64,000 nt of DNA, from contig NZ_JACHDO010000001.1 of NCBI RefSeq assembly GCF_014201115.1, positions 310,001 to 374,000 on the forward strand, in the 5' to 3' direction. The translations under genes and the position numbers were made by a program. The DNA is from Nocardiopsis metallicus. GTDB taxonomy: Bacteria; Actinomycetota; Actinomycetes; Streptosporangiales; Streptosporangiaceae. Shown here one piece after another: positions 1 through 8,108 of the stretch. The first letter of the stretch is position 1. Every line of letters begins with the position of its first letter. A model generated the notes under the pieces. It did no database searches. It was not told the origin of the DNA and saw only the letters and a program-made list of their open reading frames with translations.

Positions 1-43
1 GAACGGCCTGATCTGGCCGACATGGGACGAACATCGCGCCCCG

Positions 44-1396
44 GTGCCGCCGTACCCCTACCTTCGAGGTGTGAACGCCATTCCGACCCCGCCCACGTCC
101 AGGACGCCCGTCGGACGGCGTCCGCTGCTGGTACTGGGCGCGGCCGTCGCCGCAGTAGCGCTACTCGTGGGAACCCTCGTGCTCATGAACCAACGCGAAC
201 CCGAGCGGATCGGGTACTTCGCCGACTGGAACGTGGCCAACCGCGGCTACACCGTCAACGAGCTGCGCAACAGCGGAGCCCCCGAGCACCTCACCAGACT
301 CATGTGGGCTTTCGGCAACATCGACCGCGACGGTCTGTGCTTCATCCCCGAGGACAGCCACGACCAGCCCTGGGAGCTGTACCAGCGCCGCTACGGCGAG
401 GACGAGAGCGTCAGCGGCGAGGCCGACGAGTACGAGCAGGAACTGGCGGGCGGCCTCAACCAGCTGCGCCAGCTCCGCGCCGAGTACCCGGACCTGGGCG
501 CGAGCCTGTCCCTGGGCGGCTGGAACTGGTCGGTGAACTTCTCCACCGCGGCCCGCACCGAGGAGTCCCGGGAGGCCTTCGTGACCTCCTGCCTGGACCT
601 GTGGCTGCGCGGCGACCTCCCGGTGCGCGGGGGCGAGCCCCAGGGCGGCCAGGGCGTGGCCGCCGGGGTGTTCGACGGCATCGACCTGGACTGGGAGTGG
701 CCGGGCGGGCAGGGCAACCCCGACAACGTGGAACACCCCGACGACGCGCGCAACTTCACCCTGCTGGTCGCCGAGTTCCGCCGCCAGATGGACGAGCTGT
801 CCCGCGAGACCGGGGACGACTACCTCCTGACCGTCTCCCTGCCCGGGGGTGCGGCGCACACCGAGGCCTTCGAGGCGGAGCTCTTCGAGTACGTGGACTT
901 CGCCACCGTGCAGGGCTACGACTTCGCCGGGCCCTGGAACGAACGCACCACCCACCACTCCAACCTCTACGTCCCCGACTACAACGAGGACGCCAACAGC
1001 GTGGACGCCGCCATCCAGCGCTACCTGGACCTGGGCGCCGACCCCGATCAGATCGTGATGGGAATCCCGGCCTTCGGACGCGGCTGGCAGGGCGTACCCG
1101 CCCAGGACGGGGGTCGCTACCAGGAGGCCTCCGGCCCGGCCGACGACGACTACGACGGCCCCACCCGCCCCTTCGACCAGCTGGAGGAGATGGGCGGCCG
1201 CCGTTTCCTGGACGAGGACTCCGGCTCCTACTGGGTCTACGACGGCGACGAGTGGTGGACCTACGACAACCCGGACGTGATCGAGCTCAAGGGCCAGTAC
1301 GTGCGGGACCACGACCTGGCCGGGATGATGGTCTGGAACCTGGACATGGACCCCGACGGCGACCTGGTCCGCACCATGCGCGAGTCCCTCGACTGA
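44..1396 (+). CDS. GH18 chitinase-like glycosidase, N-terminally membrane anchored
   Basis: Glycoside hydrolase family 18 protein of 450 aa, expected to cleave chitin or related GlcNAc polymers outside the membrane. A hydrophobic segment at about residues 28-47 follows an Arg-rich stretch and should act as signal anchor. The fold starts with IGYFADWNV (about 57-65). The SLGGWNWS strand motif comes next, then the family signature DGIDLDWE, whose last residue Glu218 is the predicted acid/base. Later strands show QGYDF, GIPAFGRGW and MVWNLDMD. Start is GTG 44; GTG 71 is an in-frame alternative that keeps the anchor. No chitin-binding module is present. Family assignment is secure; the substrate is inferred. 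Confidence 0.9.
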   Translation: MPPYPYLRGVNAIPTPPTSRTPVGRRPLLVLGAAVAAVALLVGTLVLMNQREPERIGYFADWNVANRGYTVNELRNSGAPEHLTRLMWAFGNIDRDGLCFIPEDSHDQPWELYQRRYGEDESVSGEADEYEQELAGGLNQLRQLRAEYPDLGASLSLGGWNWSVNFSTAARTEESREAFVTSCLDLWLRGDLPVRGGEPQGGQGVAAGVFDGIDLDWEWPGGQGNPDNVEHPDDARNFTLLVAEFRRQMDELSRETGDDYLLTVSLPGGAAHTEAFEAELFEYVDFATVQGYDFAGPWNERTTHHSNLYVPDYNEDANSVDAAIQRYLDLGADPDQIVMGIPAFGRGWQGVPAQDGGRYQEASGPADDDYDGPTRPFDQLEEMGGRRFLDEDSGSYWVYDGDEWWTYDNPDVIELKGQYVRDHDLAGMMVWNLDMDPDGDLVRTMRESLD

Positions 1397-1483
1397 CCGT
1401 CCGCACGGGCACATGACAGGAGCGGCCGCCGCGACCGCGCGCCGTGGTTGCCACGCCGCCACCGACCGCGACACGCTGTGGGC

Positions 1484-4426
1484 ATGGCCGACCCGCAGAG
1501 CAGCACCGCACGCACGGGCCCTCCCACAGGCCCCACCGCACGCCCGGACCTTCCCGCACTCCGCCGTGACCTCGAAGCCGGCGTCCAGGGAACCGTCGCC
1601 CTGGACGCGGGCACCCTCGCCCTGTACACCTCCGACGCCTCCAACTACCGCCGCGTCCCGCTCGCGGTGGTCATCCCCGAGACCGTCGACGACTGCGTGG
1701 CCGCCGTCCGCGCCTGCGCCGCGCACCAGGTGCCGATCATCCCGCGCGGCGGCGGCACCTCCATCGCCGGGAACTCCATCGGCACCGGCGTGGTCATCGA
1801 CACCTCGCGCCACCTGCGCGCCATCGTCGACGTCGACCCGCAGGCCCGCACCGCGACGGTCCAGCCCGGGGTCATCCTCGACGAGCTGCGCGCCGCCGCC
1901 GCCGAACACGGGCTCACCTTCGCCCCCGACCCCTCCACGCACAGCCGCTGCACCATCGGCGGGATGATCGGCAACAACGCCTGCGGCTCCCACTCGGTCG
2001 CCTGGGGCACCACCGCCGACAACGTCGTCTCCCTGGACCTGCTGCTCTCCGACGGCACCCGAGTCACCGTCGGCTCCGAGCACACCGCCGAGGAGTTCGC
2101 CGAACTGGCCGCCCGCCCCGGCCGCGAAGGGGAAATCCACGCGGCCCTGGGCCGCCTCGTGGAGACACACCGCTCCGATATGCGCACCGCCATGCCCCAG
2201 TTCCGGCGCCGCGTCTCCGGCTACGCCCTGGACCGGTTGCTCCCGGAGAAGGGCCGCGACGTCGCCGCCGCCCTGGTGGGTACCGAGGGCACCTGCGCCA
2301 TGGTGCTGGGCGCCACCGTCCGCCTGGTGGAGTCGCCGCCCGCCCGCGCACTGGCGGTGCTGGGCTACGAGGACGCCCCGGCCGCCGCCGACGCCGTCCC
2401 CGGGCTCCTGGAGCACTCTCCGCTCACCGTCGAGGGCCTCAACGACCGCATCGTGGCCGCCCTGGACAGACACGGGTCCACATCCCGGGTCCCGCTGCCG
2501 CTGGGCCACGCCTGGCTGCTGGTGGAGATCGCCGGTCAGACCATGGACGAGGCGGCCGCCGCCGCGCAGACCATGATCGACTCCCTGGAGGAGTCCACTA
2601 GTCCCCGCGACGCCGCCGTGGTCACCGACCCCGCCCACCAGAAGGCCCTCTGGCGGATCCGCGAGGAGGGGGCCGGGCTCACCTCCCGCACCCCCACCAG
2701 CGCCGAGGCGTGGTCCGGATGGGAGGACGCAGCCGTACCGCCGGAGAACCTCGGCGCCTACCTTCGCGACTTCGAGGGCCTCATGGCCCGCCACGACCGC
2801 TACGGGGTCGTCTACGGCCACTTCGGCGACGGCTGCCTGCACGTGCGCATCGACTTCGAGCTCACCCACGAGGGCGGCCGCCGCGCGTACCGGGCCTTCA
2901 TGGAGGAGGCCGCCGAGATCGTCGTGCGGCACGGGGGATCGCTCTCCGGCGAGCACGGCGACGGACAGGCCCGCTCCGAACTCCTCAGCCGTATGTATCC
3001 CGAGAGCCTCATCCGCGCCTTCGGCGAGTTCAAGCGCGTCTGGGACCCGGACAACCTGATGAACCCTGGCATCATCGTCGACCCGCTGCCGCTGGACTCC
3101 GACATCCGGGTCGCCACCGACCTGCGCCCCGAGCTCCCGCTGCTGTCCCAGACCACTTTGGCCTACAACGAGGACGACGGCGACTTCGCCAAGGCCCTGC
3201 GCCGGTGTTCGGGGGTGGGGAAGTGCCGCCGCCAGAGCGGCCCGGGCGTGATGTGCCCCAGCTATCAGGTGACCCAGGAGGAGAAGCACTCCACCCGAGG
3301 CCGCGCCCACCTGCTGTTCGAGATGGCCAACGGCGAGGTCATCACCGACGGCTGGCGTTCGGAGGAGGTCCGCGAGTCCCTGGACCTGTGCCTGTCGTGC
3401 AAGGGCTGCCTGAGCGACTGCCCGGTCAACGTGGACATGGCCTCCTACAAGGCCGAGTTCCTGCACCAGCACTACAAGGGCCGGGTGCGCCCGGCCGCGC
3501 ACTACTCGATGGGGTGGCTGCCGGTGTTGGCCCGCCTGGCCGCCCTGGCCCCGGTGGAGGCCAACCGGTTGGTGCGCCTGCCCGGGGTGTCCGCACTGGC
3601 CAAACGGATGGCCGGAGTGGCCGCCCAGCGCGACCTGCCCGCCTTCGCCCGCACCACGTTCACCCGCGCCTTCCGCCGCCGCCTGAACCGGGGCGAGGGC
3701 CGTCAGGGCGGGCCCAAGGTGGTGCTGTGGCCGGACACCTTCGGCAACCTGCTCAACCCGAACGTCCTCGTCTCGGCCGTGCGCGTGCTGGAGGACGCCG
3801 GTTTCTCCGTGGTACTGCCCAAGGGGCAGGTCTGCTGCGGGCTCACCTGGGTCTCCACCGGCCAGCTGGACGTGGCCCGCGCGGTGATGCGCCGCGCGGT
3901 CGCGTCCCTGGCGCCACTGGTCTCCCAGGGGCTGCCGGTAGTGGGCCTGGAGCCGAGCTGCACGGCGGCGCTCAAGCACGACCTCGTGGAGCTGCTGCCG
4001 GGAGAGGAGAGCAAACGGGTGGCGGCCGCGGTGCACACCTTCGCGGGCTTCCTCAACGAGTACGCCCCGGACTGGCAGCCGCCGCGCGTGGCCGCCTCCG
4101 CGCTGGCCCAGGTGCACTGCCACCAGCACGCCGTGACCGGCTTCGACGCCGACCGGGACCTGATCGCCAGGGCCGGGATCGACGGCGAGGTACTGGACTC
4201 GGGCTGCTGTGGGCTGGCGGGCGACTTCGGCTTCACCGAGGGGCACTACGAGGTGTCCTCGGCGATCGGTGAGCGCGAACTCCTGCCCCGGGTGCGCGCC
4301 GCCGGACCCGACACCCTGGTCCTGGCCGACGGCTACAGCTGCCGCACCCAGATCGAACAGGGCGCGGGCCGCAAGGCCCTGCACCTGGCCGAGGTCCTCG
4401 CCCTGGGCCTGGACAAACGGAAGTAG
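1484..4426 (+). CDS. FAD-binding and Fe-S-binding 2-hydroxyacid (D-lactate-type) dehydrogenase
   Basis: Single-chain fusion of a GlcD-like flavoprotein and a GlcF-like iron-sulfur protein, 980 aa. The FAD (PCMH) domain shows PRGGGTSIAGNSIG at about residues 86-99. The FAD-oxidase C-terminal domain follows with YGHFGDGCLHVRI and GEHGDGQARSELL. A ferredoxin-like region has two Cys clusters near 575 and 636 (CLSCKGCLSDCPV). Two heterodisulfide-reductase type CCG motifs lie near 783 (CCGLTW) and 907 (CCGLAGDFGF). Such enzymes oxidise D-lactate or related 2-hydroxyacids and pass electrons to the quinone pool at the membrane. ATG 1484 is preferred; an in-frame start at 1448 would add 12 residues with no family support. 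The exact substrate cannot be read from sequence. Confidence 0.9.
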   Translation: MADPQSSTARTGPPTGPTARPDLPALRRDLEAGVQGTVALDAGTLALYTSDASNYRRVPLAVVIPETVDDCVAAVRACAAHQVPIIPRGGGTSIAGNSIGTGVVIDTSRHLRAIVDVDPQARTATVQPGVILDELRAAAAEHGLTFAPDPSTHSRCTIGGMIGNNACGSHSVAWGTTADNVVSLDLLLSDGTRVTVGSEHTAEEFAELAARPGREGEIHAALGRLVETHRSDMRTAMPQFRRRVSGYALDRLLPEKGRDVAAALVGTEGTCAMVLGATVRLVESPPARALAVLGYEDAPAAADAVPGLLEHSPLTVEGLNDRIVAALDRHGSTSRVPLPLGHAWLLVEIAGQTMDEAAAAAQTMIDSLEESTSPRDAAVVTDPAHQKALWRIREEGAGLTSRTPTSAEAWSGWEDAAVPPENLGAYLRDFEGLMARHDRYGVVYGHFGDGCLHVRIDFELTHEGGRRAYRAFMEEAAEIVVRHGGSLSGEHGDGQARSELLSRMYPESLIRAFGEFKRVWDPDNLMNPGIIVDPLPLDSDIRVATDLRPELPLLSQTTLAYNEDDGDFAKALRRCSGVGKCRRQSGPGVMCPSYQVTQEEKHSTRGRAHLLFEMANGEVITDGWRSEEVRESLDLCLSCKGCLSDCPVNVDMASYKAEFLHQHYKGRVRPAAHYSMGWLPVLARLAALAPVEANRLVRLPGVSALAKRMAGVAAQRDLPAFARTTFTRAFRRRLNRGEGRQGGPKVVLWPDTFGNLLNPNVLVSAVRVLEDAGFSVVLPKGQVCCGLTWVSTGQLDVARAVMRRAVASLAPLVSQGLPVVGLEPSCTAALKHDLVELLPGEESKRVAAAVHTFAGFLNEYAPDWQPPRVAASALAQVHCHQHAVTGFDADRDLIARAGIDGEVLDSGCCGLAGDFGFTEGHYEVSSAIGERELLPRVRAAGPDTLVLADGYSCRTQIEQGAGRKALHLAEVLALGLDKRK

Positions 4427-4436
4427 GGGAGCGCGC

Positions 4437-4970
4437 TCACACGCCCATCTGTTCGTGGAGCAGGGCCAGGGCCCGCGAGACGGCCTCGGAGAGGGCGGGG
4501 TCCTCCGGGTCCAGGTCCTCGCCCAGGTGCACCCGCCAGTCGATCTCACTGCCCAGCGGGGCGCGCCGGGCCACCAGTCGGAAGCCGGTGGTGGACTCGG
4601 TGGAGGGGAAGGGGACGAAACGGTTCACCAGGATGGTGGAGGTGACCCGTTCGGAGACGGTCTCGGCCATGCGCCGGTAGTCCACCGGGTCACCGGTGAG
4701 CTCGGTGCGCAGACGCACGGTGTGCTCGCCCACGCCCTCCTCCACGAAGGTGAGCGCGTCGGGGCTCCACCGGGCGCGGTCGATGTCCTGCCAGAGCACG
4801 GCGCGACCCTCCGGCAGGTACAGGGCGCGGGTGGTCGCGACCAGGACGGCCCCGCCAGGGGCCGGTGCGTCCCCGGCGGGGGCGGCGACGGGTGCCTGTG
4901 CGAGCACCCGTTCACCGCGCTCCAGCCGGGAACGCACCTGTTCGGGGAGGTGGGGTCCGAACAGGGCCAT
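4437..4970 (-). CDS. Conserved actinobacterial hypothetical protein, PH-like
   Basis: Protein of 177 aa without signal peptide or membrane segment. An N-terminal helix with SRLERGERVLAQAPV is followed by strands of the type VLVATTRALYLPEG and VLWQDIDRARW. This pattern (a value rendered by a default constant, then an aromatic strand) recalls small bacterial PH-like domains in actinobacteria; that is a weak inference. The start ATG 4970 lies 2 nt after the stop of the upstream gene (4973-5365), so the two should be co-transcribed and probably translationally coupled. It converges with the dehydrogenase gene ending at 4426, only 10 nt away. Function unknown. Confidence 0.75.
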   Translation of the reverse strand: MALFGPHLPEQVRSRLERGERVLAQAPVAAPAGDAPAPGGAVLVATTRALYLPEGRAVLWQDIDRARWSPDALTFVEEGVGEHTVRLRTELTGDPVDYRRMAETVSERVTSTILVNRFVPFPSTESTTGFRLVARRAPLGSEIDWRVHLGEDLDPEDPALSEAVSRALALLHEQMGV

Positions 4971-4972
4971 CG

Positions 4973-5365
4973 TCAGAAGTCCCGGTCCTCGGACCGGCTG
5001 CTGTCATGGGCCCCTCCGCCGGGCCGGTCGTCATCGGAACGAGTACCGTTGGAGCGGTCGTTCCCGGCGTAGGCCGCGTCGGCCGAATCGGTCTCCCACT
5101 CCATGAGGTGGATCTCCTCGGCGGTGGGGCGCGCGAGGAAGTCCCGCACCGAGGTGACGGGCATCTTCTCCACGGCCTTGTCGTAGACGGCCCGTCCGGC
5201 CTTGCTGGTCTGGGCGCCGACGACCCCGGCCACCTCCTGGACCAGCGGGCTGTCGGCCACCTGGCGGGCGGTGCGGGCGAGCTGCTCGTAGCGGGCCCTG
5301 CCCGCCTTGGCACCCAGCACGTATCCGATGGCGAGTCCGGCGACGAACGTGATCCGGTAGCGCAT
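4973..5365 (-). CDS. YtxH-like small membrane-associated protein
   Basis: Protein of 130 aa starting MRYRITFVAGLAIGYVLGAK. The first 20 residues form one membrane segment with the Gly-rich GYVLGAKAGR pattern seen in YtxH-like proteins, followed by amphipathic helices (YEQLARTARQ, VAGVVGAQTSKAGRAVYDKA). The tail is acidic and low complexity (SDDDRPGGG..SEDRDF). Start ATG 5365 has a good ribosome site (AAAGAGGGAG, 5-8 nt upstream); the frame open to 5509 is longer but lacks one. It is first gene of a two-gene operon with 4437-4970. Its role is unknown; YtxH-type proteins are usually linked to envelope stress, which is only a family-level guess. Confidence 0.75.
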   Translation of the reverse strand: MRYRITFVAGLAIGYVLGAKAGRARYEQLARTARQVADSPLVQEVAGVVGAQTSKAGRAVYDKAVEKMPVTSVRDFLARPTAEEIHLMEWETDSADAAYAGNDRSNGTRSDDDRPGGGAHDSSRSEDRDF

Positions 5366-5493
5366 GGCTCCCTCTTTACGGACTTGGTGACGGTCGGAGT
5401 GCTCCGTGCCCGACGTTACCCTCCCGTGGTTCGGGCCACACGAGCCGACACCGGCCACGAGCACACTCGAACGGTCACGAGCACTCTCCAAGC

Positions 5494-5617
5494 GCGCTAG
5501 TCTATTCATGTCGCCGAGGCCGCAGGGCTTCGGCGCGGTGCCGATCCCGCGTAGCTCAATCGGCAGAGCAGCCGGCTGTTAACCGGCAGGTTACTGGTTC
5601 GAGTCCAGTCGCGGGAG
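5494..5617 (+). repeat. Direct repeat copy 1: tRNA-Asn plus its promoter-proximal leader
   Basis: This block recurs at 7731-7855. The tRNA part is identical in both copies. The roughly 50-nt leader (GCGCTAG.. through CATGTCGCCGAGGCCGCAGG) is nearly identical, with a few substitutions and one indel. The two copies bracket the group II intron. They look like an old tandem tRNA duplication, since sequence further upstream and downstream (including the terminators) differs. Confidence 0.9.
5545..5617 (+). tRNA. tRNA-Asn (anticodon GTT), copy 1
   Basis: A 73-nt cloverleaf: acceptor stem TCCCGCG/CGCGGGA, D-stem GCTC/GAGC, anticodon stem GCCGG/CCGGC with loop CTGTTAA (anticodon GTT), T-loop GTTCGAGTC and discriminator G. 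CA follows, so CCA is not fully encoded. The promoter -10 is likely TAGTCT at about 5498-5503. Confidence 0.97.
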
Positions 5618-5622
5618 CAGTG

Positions 5623-5660
5623 GAGGAAGGCCCGCCGGAGAGATCCGGTGGGCCTTCCTC
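5623..5660 (+). terminator. Terminator hairpin of tRNA-Asn copy 1, intron target site
   Basis: A 16-bp stem (GAGGAAGGCCCGCCGG with CCGGTGGGCCTTCCTC, one G-T wobble) around a 6-nt loop starts 5 nt after the tRNA. The expected T-tract is missing because the group II intron begins about 3 nt after the stem. Class C introns are known to insert next to such stem-loops. Confidence 0.85.
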
Positions 5661-5663
5661 GTG

Positions 5664-7574
5664 GTGTGCCCAGCATGGGCAGTTGCTTGGAGGTGGAAGT
5701 CCTCTAGAGGAAGCGGCAGTGCTAACTCTGAGCCGGAGGCAACGGCGTCACCGCGAGGTGGGGTCGGGAGGAAGCCCGAGGCGAAACCCTGCACTGAGGA
5801 ACACGAACCGCATACAAGGCAGTCCGGTCGGGGTGAGCCAGCCATGGATGGCGAAGCCCGTCACTGCCAAGACGGCCGGGGTGTAGATGCGGCAGGCGTA
5901 GGGGGAAAGTAGCTGTTCTTACCTGGGGAGGTCTGTCCGGGTGTCGGTTGTGCTGAGTATGTCGCCGCGCCGACGGCCGCGACCGCAAGGGAGCGGCTGA
6001 CCGGGCAGAAGTCAGCAGAGGTCGTAGTACCAGCCGGGATCGCTCGTGGGCTGGGAAGGGCCGAACGTCAAATGGGACAGAGGAACCGGTGCCGCTCGTG
6101 CTGGTCACACAGATCGCAGCCACCCCGCCGAAGGCGGGCCTGCGGTGGGAGGGGACGGTGCATTTCCGTTGAGTACCGCCGTAGAGCGTAGTGACCTGTC
6201 GGCGCGGCCTGGAGACGATGTCCACCACGGCCAGGGGGATCTGTGGCAGCGAATGCTGTCCAGCGCGAACCTGGCCGCGGCGCTCGAACGGGTCGAGACC
6301 AACCGGGGTGCCCCGGGTGTGGATGGAGTCACTACCGCTGATCTGCGGGGATGGCTGCGCGAGCACTGGGAGGGCGTTCGGGAAGAACTCGACGCGGGGA
6401 GATACCGGCCCTCGCCGGTCCGCCGGGTGATGATCCCCAAGCCCGGGGGCGGCGAGCGGATGCTGGGTGTTCCCACGGTGCTGGACCGTTTGATCCAGCA
6501 GGCCATCGCGCAGGTCCTCACCCCGATCTTCGACCCGGAGTTCTCCGGGTCTTCGTTCGGGTTCCGTCCCGGCCGGTCCGCCCATCAGGCGGTGCGGGTC
6601 GCGCGGCGGGCTATTGAGGACGGCCACCGATGGGTCGTGGACATCGACCTGGACCGGTTCTTCGACCGGGTCCAGCACGATGTGTTGATGGCCCGGGTGG
6701 CGCGCAGGGTTGACGACCGCAGGGTGCTGCGACTGATCCGGTCCTTTCTGGAAGCCGGGATCATGGCGGACGGGGTCAAGATGCCGAGCGCGCAGGGGAC
6801 CCCGCAGGGGTCTCCGCTTTCGCCGGTCCTGTCCAACATCATGCTCGACGACCTGGATCGGGAGCTGTGGCGTCGCGGTCACCGGTTCGTGCGCTACGCC
6901 GATGACATCCGTGTCTTCACGCGTAGCAGGCGGGCCGCTCACAGGGTGCTCGACTCGATCACGGTCGTGGTCGAGCAGCGGTTGAAGCTGAAGGTGAACC
7001 GGGAGAAGTCGAAGGTGGTTCCGGCATCCGTCGCGACGTTGCTGGGGTTCGGTTTCTACTTCACCCGGGCCGGGGTGCGTATCCGGGTCGATCCCAAGGC
7101 GCTCAGGCGCTGGAAGGTGCGGATCCGGGAGCTGACCTCGCGCCGGTGGTCGGTTGCGATGGAGTATCGCATCGGCCGGTTGAACCGGTTCATCGTCGGG
7201 TGGATGGGTTACTTCCGGCTCGCGGACACCCCCAGGGTGTTCCAGGGGTTGGATGAATGGCTCCGCCGCAGGATGCGGCAGGTCCGTTGGAAGGAATGGA
7301 AGCGGGCCAGGACCCGCCGCCGGATGTTGCGCTCGCTCGGTATCTCGGATCGTGTGGCCCGGGACTGGGCGATCAGCAGCAAGGGGTACTGGCGGATCGG
7401 TGGCTCGGTCGTCCTTCAGCAGGCGCTGCCCAACTCCTACTGGGAGGGCTTTGGTCTGCGGATGCTCAAGCCGACCTGGCAGCGGTTGAGATCAGTTTGA
7501 CGAACCGCCGGATGCGGGCCCGCATGTCCGGTGGTGTGGGGGGAGGGCCGGGCGACCCGGCCCTCCTACCCGAT
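5664..7574 (+). mobile_element. Group II intron, bacterial class C-like, apparently full length
   Basis: The 5' end GTGTGCCCAGCATGGGCA matches the conserved intron start, followed by GGAGGTGGAAGTCCTC-type domain I sequence. About 500 nt of structured, non-coding domain I-IV RNA precede the reverse-transcriptase gene. After the stop, domain V appears at about 7501-7540 (GAACCGCCGGATGCGG and GCATGTCCGGTGG). Domain VI is the hairpin GGAGGGCCGGG..CCCGGCCCTCCTACCCGAT, with a candidate bulged branch-point A in CCTAC. The 3' end is set at AT 7574; both ends may be off by a few nt. All parts needed for ribozyme and protein activity seem present. Confidence 0.88.
6169..7500 (+). CDS. ltrA: Group II intron reverse transcriptase/maturase (LtrA family)
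   Basis: Intron-encoded protein of 443 aa. The RT domain begins NRGAPGVDG and carries the usual blocks: MIPKPGGGERMLGVPT, FGFRPGRSAHQAV, QGTPQGSPLSP and the catalytic YADD (Asp245-Asp246). A group II maturase-specific (domain X) region follows, with RLNRFIVGWMGYFRLA and SKGYWRIGG near the C-terminus. No HNH endonuclease domain is present, which fits class C introns that enter single-stranded or stem-loop targets. The start is uncertain: TTG 6169 gives STAVERSDLSARPG, like related proteins, whereas GTG 6046 would add 41 residues from structured intron RNA. It lies in intron domain IV and acts in splicing and retrohoming. Confidence 0.92.
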   Translation: MSTAVERSDLSARPGDDVHHGQGDLWQRMLSSANLAAALERVETNRGAPGVDGVTTADLRGWLREHWEGVREELDAGRYRPSPVRRVMIPKPGGGERMLGVPTVLDRLIQQAIAQVLTPIFDPEFSGSSFGFRPGRSAHQAVRVARRAIEDGHRWVVDIDLDRFFDRVQHDVLMARVARRVDDRRVLRLIRSFLEAGIMADGVKMPSAQGTPQGSPLSPVLSNIMLDDLDRELWRRGHRFVRYADDIRVFTRSRRAAHRVLDSITVVVEQRLKLKVNREKSKVVPASVATLLGFGFYFTRAGVRIRVDPKALRRWKVRIRELTSRRWSVAMEYRIGRLNRFIVGWMGYFRLADTPRVFQGLDEWLRRRMRQVRWKEWKRARTRRRMLRSLGISDRVARDWAISSKGYWRIGGSVVLQQALPNSYWEGFGLRMLKPTWQRLRSV

Positions 7575-7730
7575 TCGGGAGCCCTCAGCCCGCGGACGGC
7601 CTGTAGGGGACGGTCCGCGGAGCGACGGGCGGGCTGACGGGTGGCGTGCACGTGAGTGTCCGGTGGGATGAGCCGGTGGTGTGAGCTGGGCTGCACAGGC
7701 TGAAAAGGCGTCGCGAGCACCCTCGTGGAG

Positions 7731-7855
7731 GCGCTAGGATTGTTCATGTCGCCGAGGCCGCAGGGCTTCGGGGCGGTGTCGATCCCGCGTAGCTCAATCG
7801 GCAGAGCAGCCGGCTGTTAACCGGCAGGTTACTGGTTCGAGTCCAGTCGCGGGAG
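7731..7855 (+). repeat. Direct repeat copy 2: tRNA-Asn plus leader
   Basis: Second copy of the block at 5494-5617. It keeps the leader with GCGCTAGGATTGTTCATG, where TAGGAT is a plausible -10 box, and the identical tRNA. It is followed by a different terminator from copy 1, so the repeat boundary falls at the tRNA 3' end. Confidence 0.9.
7783..7855 (+). tRNA. tRNA-Asn (anticodon GTT), copy 2
   Basis: The sequence is identical over all 73 nt to the tRNA at 5545-5617, with the same GTT anticodon loop and discriminator G. It has its own upstream -10-like TAGGAT and its own downstream terminator, so it should be expressed independently of the intron-bearing copy. Confidence 0.97.
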
Positions 7856-7863
7856 CAGTATCG

Positions 7864-7892
7864 GGGCCCTACTTCTCCAAGTGGGGCCCTTT
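7864..7892 (+). terminator. Terminator of tRNA-Asn copy 2
   Basis: Stem GGGCCCTACTT (7864-7874) pairs with AAGTGGGGCCC (7879-7889), allowing one T-G wobble, around a 4-nt loop, and is followed by TTT. It starts 9 nt after the tRNA. Confidence 0.85.
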
Positions 7893-8108
7893 GCCGTTTC
7901 CAGGCGTGACGGGCCGGAGTTCGGATCCCAGCCCGGCGCAAGCGAGGCACCCAGCCTGGCGCAGACCAAGGTGGTGGTTCTGACCACCTTCGAGATCGAT
8001 GACTACGTTCACCAGGCGTTGCGGCCCGGGCGGGTTCGGCTTCAGGGGGCGACCCTCGCCCGCTGCCGGGCCCGGGGGCTCCAACGCGGGTGCGAGGGTG
8101 GGGCGAGC

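Noticed and set aside
161..4549. Very long minus-strand open frame (over 1400 codons) opposite the chitinase and dehydrogenase genes
   Set aside because: Composition is Val/Gly/Ala/His-rich without any motif. It is the antisense image of two well-supported genes, a common effect of high third-position GC.
5664..7574. A retron or diversity-generating element as explanation for the reverse transcriptase
   Set aside because: The maturase domain, conserved intron ends and domain V/VI structure identify a group II intron. No msr/msd or variable repeat is present.
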